Origin: Pseudomonadota bacterium | Lineage (GTDB): Bacteria > Pseudomonadota > Gammaproteobacteria > Acidiferrobacterales > UBA6901 | Reading direction: 5' to 3' | Assembly (NCBI GenBank): GCA_021783175.1 | Contig: JAJXUF010000162.1 | Location: 1-6,570, forward strand | DNA length: 6,570 bases | Shown: one piece after another, positions 1 through 5,722 of the stretch | Numbering within the stretch: position 1 is the stretch's first letter | How the letters are laid out: each line of letters opens with the position of its first letter | Translations under genes and position numbers: made by a program | The notes under the pieces: generated by a model | Database searches by the model: none | What the model was told of the DNA's origin: nothing | What the model saw: only the letters and a program-made list of their open reading frames with translations

Positions 1-40
1 ACTAAACTTTCCCATCAGCGAGTTTTGCGTGCGCCATGGC

Positions 41-427
41 TCAGACCAACCGCACCAGTTCCGAATAGGGCACAAGTACCGAATCGGCGGTGAGCAACTG
101 CGCTGGCATGAGCAGGGCTTGTGCAACCAGCAGGCGGTCAAACGGATCGCGGTGATGCAAGGGCAAATGGGCGACCTTTGCGCCATGCGCCGAGTTGACC
201 GGAAGCTCGACAAAGCCGGTTTCCCTGGCCGCCAGTGCGATCGCCTCGGGTGGATATTGAAAATCGATTTTCCCCAGGGCAGTCTTAATCGCAATCTTCC
301 AAATGCTGGCGGCGCTGAAATAGACCGTGGTTTCGGGTGACTCAATCTGCGCCACGACATCCTGCGGGAGGCGTTCAGGCGCGTTCAGCGCCCACAGCAG
401 CACATGGGTATCGAGCAAAAGAACCAT
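41..427 (-). CDS. PIN-domain toxin, VapC type (type II toxin-antitoxin)
   Basis: Toxin half of a type II toxin-antitoxin pair; PIN-domain toxins are Mg-dependent ribonucleases that act on cytoplasmic RNA, often tRNA or rRNA. The 128-residue protein has the family layout and length: LLLDTHVLLWAL at residues 3-14 with the first metal-binding Asp (D6), SIWKIAIK at 41-48, HRDPFDRLLVAQA at 92-104 (D94, D97) and LLTAD at 111-115 (D115). In this subfamily the second motif is normally WEIAIK, so K44 replaces a conserved acidic active-site residue and activity may be reduced or lost. The ATG directly follows the antitoxin stop (TAGATG, no gap) and has a good ribosome-binding site, GAAGGA at 434-439, six bases upstream. 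The family assignment is secure from motifs; the RNA target and current activity are unknown. Confidence 0.9.
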   Translation of the reverse strand: MVLLLDTHVLLWALNAPERLPQDVVAQIESPETTVYFSAASIWKIAIKTALGKIDFQYPPEAIALAARETGFVELPVNSAHGAKVAHLPLHHRDPFDRLLVAQALLMPAQLLTADSVLVPYSELVRLV

Positions 428-664
428 CTAGCGTCCTTCGAACAAGTTCAGTTCGCCGTCCGTCAGCGGCGCGTCGAAATCATCCGGGACATTCAACTTG
501 CCTTTGAGCAGGCCCAACTGGCGCTTCTTCGGTGGGGCATCCAGCGGCACCAGACGGGCCATCGCCTTGCCTGCTTTGGCAATAATGATTTCCTCCCCCC
601 CCGCCACCTGCTCCAGCAGACGCGAAAGATGGGTCTTCGCCTCATGAATGTTGATGGTCTGCAT
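428..664 (-). CDS. Phd/YefM-family antitoxin
   Basis: Antitoxin partner of the PIN toxin. The 78-residue protein opens with MQTINIHEAKTHLSRLLEQV, the classic Phd/YefM DNA-binding N-terminus. It continues with GGEEIIIAKAGKAMARLVPL (residues 22-41), the usual second part of that fold. The C-terminal half (42-78) is charged and probably disordered until it binds and masks the toxin. The ATG at 664 starts right at the family's usual N-terminus; an upstream TTG at 676 would add only four residues. A G-rich stretch (GGGGCGGG) lies just before the ATG as a possible weak ribosome-binding site. The gene ends immediately before the toxin ATG, so the two are translationally linked. The family usually represses its own promoter, and an operator-like palindrome lies 10 bases upstream. 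A G8 run (C8 on the plus strand, 595-602) encodes the AGGE segment. Confidence 0.92.
   Translation of the reverse strand: MQTINIHEAKTHLSRLLEQVAGGEEIIIAKAGKAMARLVPLDAPPKKRQLGLLKGKLNVPDDFDAPLTDGELNLFEGR
434..439 (-). promoter_or_regulatory. Ribosome-binding site of the PIN toxin
   Basis: GAAGGA on the minus strand lies six bases before the toxin ATG and within the last codons of the antitoxin. Because it sits inside the upstream gene, toxin synthesis would be coupled to translation of the antitoxin. Confidence 0.6.
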
Positions 665-674
665 GACCCGCCCC

Positions 675-695
675 AAACTTGACTAAGTCTAGTTT
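675..695. promoter_or_regulatory. Operator-like palindrome before the antitoxin gene
   Basis: The left half AAACTTGACT (675-684) and right half AGTCTAGTTT (686-695) flank a central A. The halves are inverted copies apart from one mismatched pair (680 and 690), so nine of ten pairs match. The site ends 10 bases upstream of the antitoxin ATG. Phd/YefM antitoxins bind palindromes at this place to repress their own operon, so an autoregulatory operator is the natural reading. I found no convincing -35/-10 pair: TTGGCA at 701-706 (minus) resembles a -35 box but lacks a good -10 at the right spacing. Confidence 0.55.
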
Positions 696-734
696 AGCAC
701 TGCCAACCCGAGCGGACCAGACACGAGCCCGGCA

Positions 735-1679
735 TCACGGCAAGGACGCCACCGTCGCATCCAGCCCCTGCAGCATCGTATAGGGCGGCACCCAGCCCAA
801 GCGCGAGCGAATGGCCGAACCGTCGATCCACAGCGAGCCCGTCAGCCGCGCCACGGCAGCGCGCTTGCCCAAAAGGGTTCCCGCCAGTTCCAGCATGCCA
901 ACAGGCACAGCCAGCAACCGTGCCGGCCGGCCCATCGCCCGGCCCAGCGCGCGGATCAGTTCCGGTGTCGAAACCGCCTCGCCGTCGTCCAGCAGAAAGG
1001 TCTGCCCCGCCGCGGCCGGGTGCTCGACGCACAGCCGGATCGCATCGACGAAATTGCCTAAATACAGAAGGCTGCGGCGATTGTGGATCGCCCCAAGCGG
1101 CAGCGGCCAGCCTCGTTCTACCGTGCGCAACAATCGCAGGAAATTCGCCTTCACGCCGGGCCCATATACCAGCGGCGGCCGCAGGATGACAACCTCCAGC
1201 CCGGTTTCCTGCGCGATCCTGTGCAGGCCCTGCTCGGCCTCCCATTTGGAAATCGCATAGGCGCCCTCGGGCGCAGGCACGTCGGTTTCCATATAGGGCG
1301 TATCGCGCCCCTCGCCATTGACCTTGATCGTGCTTATGAAGACGAAGCGCCTCACGCCGGCCTGGGCCGCCTGGCGCGCGAGATTGAGCGTAGCCTCGGT
1401 GTTGGTCTCGCGATACAAGGTCAAGGGATCGCGGGCACTCTCCTGCATCATGTGCACACGCGCGGCAAGATGCACCACCGCATCGCAGTTCGCGAGTGCC
1501 TGACGCCAATCGGTCGACGATCCGATATCTCCGACCACCACTTCACCCGGCAGACCCGAACTGCGCCTTACAGCAGAAGTCACCGCATGACCGGCGGCCG
1601 TCAACCGTACACACAACGGGCGGCCGACAAAACCGGTGGCGCCAGTCACCAGCACGCGGGAATGATCCGGAGCGGTCAT
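735..1679 (-). CDS. NAD-dependent nucleotide-sugar epimerase/reductase, WbpV/WcaG-like
   Basis: Extended short-chain dehydrogenase/reductase acting on a nucleotide sugar in the cytoplasm. The 314-residue protein starts at ATG 1679 and shows the NAD-binding GATGFVG motif at residues 13-19, HLAAR at 70-74, the active-site region VFISTIKVNGEG (113-124) and the catalytic YAISK at 141-145. RPPLVYGPG (167-175) marks the substrate side. It resembles the WbpV group of O-antigen clusters, some members of which reduce a 4-keto-6-deoxy-HexNAc nucleotide (QuiNAc synthesis) and are often labelled UDP-glucose 4-epimerase; the exact substrate cannot be read here. The ATG shares its A with the stop of the preceding glycosyltransferase (TGATG), which decides the start over a TTG at 1712. 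It is the last polysaccharide gene; the toxin-antitoxin module follows after about 70 bases with no clear terminator. Confidence 0.9.
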   Translation of the reverse strand: MTAPDHSRVLVTGATGFVGRPLCVRLTAAGHAVTSAVRRSSGLPGEVVVGDIGSSTDWRQALANCDAVVHLAARVHMMQESARDPLTLYRETNTEATLNLARQAAQAGVRRFVFISTIKVNGEGRDTPYMETDVPAPEGAYAISKWEAEQGLHRIAQETGLEVVILRPPLVYGPGVKANFLRLLRTVERGWPLPLGAIHNRRSLLYLGNFVDAIRLCVEHPAAAGQTFLLDDGEAVSTPELIRALGRAMGRPARLLAVPVGMLELAGTLLGKRAAVARLTGSLWIDGSAIRSRLGWVPPYTMLQGLDATVASLP

Positions 1680-2428
1680 CACACCTTGCCCGTATTCGGC
1701 AGGCGCAGCCAATGCTTGCCCAAATAGCGCGCCATGCTACTGACGTGCCAGCGCATGTGCCGCAGATTGCGCCGGCTGGCGCGGCGTGCGTCATGGATCA
1801 CCTGCGCCCTCGGACAAGCCAGCACCCGGCGCCCTGCCTGCCAAAGGCGAGTGCAGATATCCACATCCTCGTAATACAGAAAGAAGCGCTCGTCGAAACC
1901 GCCCACGCGCCGGTAATCCTCGGCCCGGAACACCATGAACATGCCGCCCACCCAGTCGGCCGCGAATGCCTCATCGCCGACCGCGAATGGATAGCGACCA
2001 TCGCCCCGCCCCAGCATTTTCCCGGCCAGGGTAAGCGGCGTCGGAAAGCGACGGATACTGTCCTCAATTTTACCTGTCGGTGACAGCACGGCAGGGGCAA
2101 TCACGGCAGCCCGCTGCCGTTCGATCTCCTCGATCAAAACGGGAAAGGGATTCACCGGCACGCGAATATCCGGGTTCATGACGCAGAACCAACCGCCATT
2201 CGCAAGCTGAAACGCCGCATTGTGGTTTGCGCCAAAGCCTTTCGGGGAGGCGTTCTCCACCACTGTTACGGAAAACGGGAAATCCCCCACGGAGAATGGC
2301 AGCCTCTCGGGAATATTCCTGGTCAGGATGACTTCGAGGCGCAACGAATCGGAAAAGCGGGCAAGGTCGGCGAGGGCCTCGCCGACCAGGTCGCCTTGGC
2401 CATGACTGACAACTGATATGGAAATCAC
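1679..2428 (-). CDS. Glycosyltransferase family 2, WbbL-like (probable rhamnosyltransferase)
   Basis: Inverting GT-A glycosyltransferase expected to work at the cytoplasmic face of the membrane, adding a sugar to a lipid-linked polysaccharide intermediate. The 249-residue protein has the start strand ISISVVSHGQGD (2-13), ENASPKGFGANHN (58-70) for nucleotide binding, NPDIRV at 85-90 carrying the DxD-like metal site, DWVGGMFMVFR (158-168), and GGFDERFFLYYEDVD (176-190) followed by CTRLWQAG (192-199). The last blocks are the hallmark of WbbL-type rhamnosyltransferases, which use dTDP-L-rhamnose; donor choice remains an inference. It uses a GTG start inside a GTGA overlap with the stop of the preceding glycosyltransferase and has no strong ribosome-binding site, so translational coupling is likely. 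Its stop shares a base with the epimerase ATG. It is shorter than many family members but has no obvious missing domain. Confidence 0.88.
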   Translation of the reverse strand: MISISVVSHGQGDLVGEALADLARFSDSLRLEVILTRNIPERLPFSVGDFPFSVTVVENASPKGFGANHNAAFQLANGGWFCVMNPDIRVPVNPFPVLIEEIERQRAAVIAPAVLSPTGKIEDSIRRFPTPLTLAGKMLGRGDGRYPFAVGDEAFAADWVGGMFMVFRAEDYRRVGGFDERFFLYYEDVDICTRLWQAGRRVLACPRAQVIHDARRASRRNLRHMRWHVSSMARYLGKHWLRLPNTGKV

Positions 2429-3543
2429 GATTGATGAGCAACAGGGTCTAAACGTTCATCGACCACCAAGCGCAGAAGGTCTTCCCAGCTCGCTGCGAAG
2501 GGCGGGGCAATGGCACGCTGCTCATGTGGAGGGGGATGCAGTTCACCTCGAAGATGGGCCTCCATGAGGTCTGCCAACTGCTCTGGGATTAGGGGGTCAA
2601 AGAAACTCACTCGATCATAGGCCCCTACCGTTTCATGGGCATAAGGCAGGTCGGCGACAAGAAGCGGCTTACCCCAGCTCTTGGCTTCCGAGATGGGTAA
2701 CCCCCAAGTCTCCAGACGAGAAGGAAATACCACCGCTGAAGCCTCCTGGTATTGCTCCGCCATTTGTCCCTTATTTTGCCGGCCGATGAAGCGGATGGCC
2801 GGCGTATCGCCGAAACGCCGCGTCAAATAGGCTGCATACCGTGATTCTTTGCCCGTGATGGTCAGACGCACCTCAAAGCCCTCACCGACCCGCTGATAAA
2901 GAATCTGTGCTGCCTCGCACAGCACCTCGAAGTTCTTGAACACCCGCGGCAAGGCCGGATACAGGAATACGCCCGGCCGCACGGAAACTGCCATCTCGCT
3001 CCCTATCGGAGGCTGGTCAGTGACTGGATGAGCCACCACCACTTGGCGCACACCGTACATGCGCTGAAAAGCATCACGAATCCAGTCTTGTTGCACCACG
3101 ACCAAGTCATTAGCGTGGATATTGATGCGGTACAAGTAACGGTAGAACAACGTAAACAGAAAAAACTTTGGCTCCCACAGCGCTTCGCGCAGTCGCGGTC
3201 GGTAAAAAGGTGAGGGATTATGACAATAGACCACTTGGCGCGGCGCCTTGACTCGCGGTGAAATGTCGTGGAGCGAGAGCCAGACATCGGGCTTGAGGTC
3301 CCTGGAAAGCGCGTCGAACTTCCAGAACTCATGGCACATCCGACGCAGCCAGGAACGCTTGGCGTCGGGAAGCTCAATGAACCGGACCCGATCAGTGGTG
3401 AGCAGCCTACGGTCATGGACGAGCGCAATGATTTCCCACTCAGGGGCGAGTATTCGGGCTGCCGTGTTGAGGCAGTCGCGCAAGACCGTAAGGGTCCCCC
3501 CTTCCACCAAATTTACGGCAGACACAACCAATCGCTTAGGCAT
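2425..3543 (-). CDS. Glycosyltransferase, GT-B fold, family 1/4
   Basis: Probable retaining glycosyltransferase of the GT4 type, 372 residues. The C-terminal domain carries FPSRLETWGLPISEAKSWG (273-291), with the two glutamates of the E-x7-E motif at E278 and E286, followed by PLLVADLPYAHE. The N-terminal domain begins MPKRLVVSAVNLVEGGTLTV, whose glycine-rich loop fits an acceptor-domain start, and has VVYCHNPSPFY (104-114). The ATG at 3543 is chosen because it begins the first Rossmann strand and lies 13 bases after the upstream stop; a GTG at 3615 would add 24 residues overlapping the upstream gene. A modest GGA lies five bases before the ATG. Donor and acceptor are unknown; related enzymes commonly transfer mannose, rhamnose or similar sugars. 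Its stop overlaps the next gene's GTG by four bases. Confidence 0.87.
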   Translation of the reverse strand: MPKRLVVSAVNLVEGGTLTVLRDCLNTAARILAPEWEIIALVHDRRLLTTDRVRFIELPDAKRSWLRRMCHEFWKFDALSRDLKPDVWLSLHDISPRVKAPRQVVYCHNPSPFYRPRLREALWEPKFFLFTLFYRYLYRINIHANDLVVVQQDWIRDAFQRMYGVRQVVVAHPVTDQPPIGSEMAVSVRPGVFLYPALPRVFKNFEVLCEAAQILYQRVGEGFEVRLTITGKESRYAAYLTRRFGDTPAIRFIGRQNKGQMAEQYQEASAVVFPSRLETWGLPISEAKSWGKPLLVADLPYAHETVGAYDRVSFFDPLIPEQLADLMEAHLRGELHPPPHEQRAIAPPFAASWEDLLRLVVDERLDPVAHQS

Positions 3544-3556
3544 CGGGTTCCAAAGT

Positions 3557-4303
3557 CTAAAGCCCAAACAAGCGGCGGATGTTCCATTTGCACTCTGCCC
3601 AGACCGCATCAACACGTCCTGCCAGTGGGGTCGTTACAGCATGCATGAGCCTGGCACGCAGCGCCTCCTGAAAAACAGCCGAGCTACGGTTACTTTCTCC
3701 CCCAACCTGCATGCGCGCCAACACCTTGGGTACAAAAGCAGCCTTTAGTCGAGCACCGGCTCTGAGCAAAACCTCATAGTCGCCAGAGATCCTGAACGAG
3801 TTGTCAAACACCCCGTGGCGATCGAAATAGCTGGCGCTGTGCATCGCACCCGTATGGGCAACACACATGTACTTCTTGAATCGGCGCCAGGACCAGGGTT
3901 TGCCGATCGTTCTGATGAGGGAGGGGCCTCGGTATAGCTCCACCTTGCCACACACAAAATCGAGTGGAATGGGTGAGCTCGTGCCTACCTTCACCATGAC
4001 CTCGATAGCATCAGAAACAATCTGGTCATCTGCCCCAAGAAAAAGTATCCACTCCCCGCGTGCCAGGCTGAGTCCCTTGTTCCAGGCATCGTATATCCCC
4101 TTGTCCGGCTCGGACACCCAGTAATCAATCACATCTTCGTTTTGTCGCAGGATATCGAGCGTGCCGTCTTTGGATGCCCCATCCACAACGATCCACTCGA
4201 CGTTACCGTACGTCTGCTCTCGAATCGATTCGATCGCAGTTGGCAGATGCTCTGCCGCGTGGTATGTCGAGGTAATTATGGTGACCAATGGTTTGTCGGC
4301 CAT
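3557..4303 (-). CDS. Glycosyltransferase family 2, WcaE/PglI-like
   Basis: Inverting GT-A glycosyltransferase, 248 residues from ATG 4303. It opens with the canonical GT2 strand KPLVTIITSTYHAAEHLPTA and has WIVVDGASKDGT (37-48), SEPDKGIYDAWNKGL (64-78), GEWILFLGADD (83-93, the metal-binding region) and FRISGDYEVLLRAG (170-183). The SEPDKGIYDA block is typical of the WcaE group of colanic-acid and O-antigen transferases. The start is not settled. ATG 4303 begins exactly where family members begin and has purine-rich AGAAAGGG three bases away. The frame also stays open upstream to an ATG at 4447, which forms an ATGA overlap with the preceding gene and would add 48 residues of no recognisable family, encoded partly by a G8 tract. 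I favour 4303. Donor sugar unknown. Confidence 0.85.
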   Translation of the reverse strand: MADKPLVTIITSTYHAAEHLPTAIESIREQTYGNVEWIVVDGASKDGTLDILRQNEDVIDYWVSEPDKGIYDAWNKGLSLARGEWILFLGADDQIVSDAIEVMVKVGTSSPIPLDFVCGKVELYRGPSLIRTIGKPWSWRRFKKYMCVAHTGAMHSASYFDRHGVFDNSFRISGDYEVLLRAGARLKAAFVPKVLARMQVGGESNRSSAVFQEALRARLMHAVTTPLAGRVDAVWAECKWNIRRLFGL

Positions 4304-4443
4304 AGACCCTTTCTGCGCCCCATGGAGGCGTGCCCCCCCCTTCAGCTCCGAGGATATAGGGAATCCATCGACTGGGTAGGTAAATTCTATGGAACTCAAC
4401 GCTTGTCGCCCTACCCATCGCTTTGGCGATGCTTCGTGGGTTT
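4304..4443 (-). other. Leader or N-terminal extension with hairpin and G8 tract
   Basis: These 140 bases lie between the stop of the first glycosyltransferase and the favoured start of the second. They are either a spacer or an extra 48 codons from the ATGA-coupled start at 4447. A perfect six-pair hairpin is present: CATCGC at 4416-4421, loop TTTG, GCGATG at 4426-4431. No T-tract follows it on the minus strand, so it does not look like a terminator. A run of eight C on the plus strand (4333-4340), G8 in the transcript, lies about 30 bases before ATG 4303. Confidence 0.4.
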
Positions 4444-5550
4444 TCATTTCTGAGAAAGTACGCTGCCATATACGGCGAGCGTTTCCTGTGCACAGCGCTC
4501 CCATGAAAACTTCTTGTATTGCGAGCGGCCTCGCTCAATTAGCGTTTGCCGCATTGTCTCGTCGTAAACAATGAGTTCCATTGCCCGACGCATTGAATCT
4601 ACGTCGTATGGATCGAATGTCTCTGCGGCGTCCCCTACAACTTCGGGGATAGAACTGACATCACTGCATACCACAGGGCAGCCATAACTCATCGCCTCGA
4701 GTGGGGGAATGCCAAAGCCTTCATACAGCGAGGGATAGACCAGGGCGCGCGCACCCAGATACAAACCAGCCAGGATGCTGTCGTCACCGCCAACTTGACG
4801 CACGCCCCGAAGTTTCAACTGGTCGATTAGCGCGCGCTCATCCTGGGTCAAAGGCCCGCCGCCAAAGCAAACCAGGTCGAATCCTTCAGAGAGCCGAGGC
4901 GACGCGGCAATGGCTTTAAGCACATTCTCAAAGTTCTTGTAGCCACGGCGGCCGCCCACATAAAGTAAAAAAGGCTTTTTCTCTGAGTAATCAGTGCTCT
5001 CGTTTCCAATACTGGGCATGAGAGAAAAACCGAGATAAACAACTGATATTTTTTCTTCTGGTATCCCGAGCAACCCGATTAGATCCTTACGAGTATTATT
5101 TGAGTCACAGATAATATGATCCGCCCTCCTAACTGCGGCGCGCTTGTGCTCACTCGTATGATCTGCGGAAGAAAACTCAGAAGGAAAAAGCTCATGGATC
5201 ATGTCATGCACTGTCAGCACGACTTTTGCACCTCGTGGAGCCACCCCACGTGGAGAATAATAGGTTTCATGCACAATATCCGGCCGGTAACGAACAAGCA
5301 GAGGACGCACGATTAAACTGTTTATGGAATGGATAATTCGTCCCGTGCCTGGAACGCGCGCAATCCGCCGTCCCTTAACCTGCAATTGTGGCGGGCAACG
5401 TTGCAGATATCGGTTGATATAAAAGGGCGCAAACACTGCCGCTTCACAACCTGGCATTCGCGAAATGTGACTGGCTATCTCAAACGCATAACGGGAAATT
5501 CCACCATACTCCTGCCAGTCAAAAATTTGGTGGTCATAGGCAACGCGCAT
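4444..5550 (-). CDS. Glycosyltransferase family 4 (GT-B), mannosyltransferase-like
   Basis: Probable retaining glycosyltransferase, 368 residues from ATG 5550. The N-terminal domain begins MRVAYDHQIFDWQEYGGISR, where YGGISRY (15-21) is the glycine-rich loop common in this subfamily, followed by HETYY (94-98) and TVHDMIHE (113-120). The C-terminal nucleotide-binding domain has LLYVGGRRGYKN (195-206) and YEGFGIPPLEAMSYGCPVV (276-294), with the E-x7-E pair at E277 and E285, then SSIPEVVGDAA. Close relatives are mannosyl- or rhamnosyltransferases that use GDP sugars, which would fit the gmd gene upstream, but the donor is inferred. The frame stays open upstream to 5718; that extension matches no family start, so I take the ATG at 5550, two bases after the stop of the upstream remnant (TGATCATG). 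The gene is visibly poorer in GC than gmd and the epimerase, suggesting separate ancestry. Confidence 0.88.
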   Translation of the reverse strand: MRVAYDHQIFDWQEYGGISRYAFEIASHISRMPGCEAAVFAPFYINRYLQRCPPQLQVKGRRIARVPGTGRIIHSINSLIVRPLLVRYRPDIVHETYYSPRGVAPRGAKVVLTVHDMIHELFPSEFSSADHTSEHKRAAVRRADHIICDSNNTRKDLIGLLGIPEEKISVVYLGFSLMPSIGNESTDYSEKKPFLLYVGGRRGYKNFENVLKAIAASPRLSEGFDLVCFGGGPLTQDERALIDQLKLRGVRQVGGDDSILAGLYLGARALVYPSLYEGFGIPPLEAMSYGCPVVCSDVSSIPEVVGDAAETFDPYDVDSMRRAMELIVYDETMRQTLIERGRSQYKKFSWERCAQETLAVYGSVLSQK

Positions 5551-5552
5551 GA

Positions 5553-5699
5553 TCAGATCCAAGGATGAATCCCTGCTTGTTTTTGCTCCATAGCACGCTT
5601 CCTGCGCGTGGCCAAGAAATGCTGTAAGCGAGCCATATCCGCTCGCTGCCCCAAACCCGTTTTCGGGCGCCATCCCGTGTGACTCAATCGCGCCAGCAC
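5553..5699 (-). pseudogene. Possible C-terminal remnant of a GDP-sugar reductase (Rmd/Fcl type)
   Basis: The 172 bases between gmd and the first glycosyltransferase hold no whole gene. One minus-strand frame reads VLARLSHTGWRPKTGLGQ and then RADMARLQHFLATRRK before a TGA at 5553-5555. The segment ARL-x2-TGW-x-P followed by L-x-Q and A-D-M resembles the C-terminal helix region of NDP-sugar reductases; TGW recalls GDP-6-deoxy-D-mannose reductase (Rmd) and the overall pattern also fits GDP-L-fucose synthase (Fcl). Both act on the Gmd product and are commonly encoded beside gmd. There is no NAD-binding motif, no room for a full protein of about 300 residues and no clear start, so it would be a leftover after deletion. 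The match is short and made by eye from memory; chance similarity is possible. Confidence 0.35.
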
Positions 5700-5722
5700 C
5701 GTTGGCCCGCTTGCCCATCGGC

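Noticed and set aside
4..25. AAACT and AGTTT arms after the toxin gene, echoing the outer arms of the palindrome at 675-695
   Set aside because: Only five pairs match and the interior is not symmetrical, so neither a second operator nor a terminator is supported.
5..37. Eleven-codon minus-strand frame (MAHAKLADGKV) just after the toxin
   Set aside because: Too short and without a ribosome-binding site or family match; probably chance.
696..734. Possible terminator between the epimerase and the antitoxin
   Set aside because: No stable stem followed by a T-tract on the minus strand; only four-pair matches were found.
694..1509. Long open frame opposite in phase to the epimerase on the minus strand (271 codons)
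   Set aside because: It overlaps the epimerase in another phase, its product is rich in Arg, Gly and Ala with no family motif, and GC-rich genes commonly leave such open frames.
1083..2083. Long plus-strand open frames antisense to the epimerase and WbbL-like gene
   Set aside because: Their products show no domain and lie fully antisense to genes with strong motifs; they are composition artefacts.
3248..3748. Plus-strand open frame of 166 codons
   Set aside because: Antisense to two glycosyltransferases with clear motifs; the translation has no recognisable pattern.
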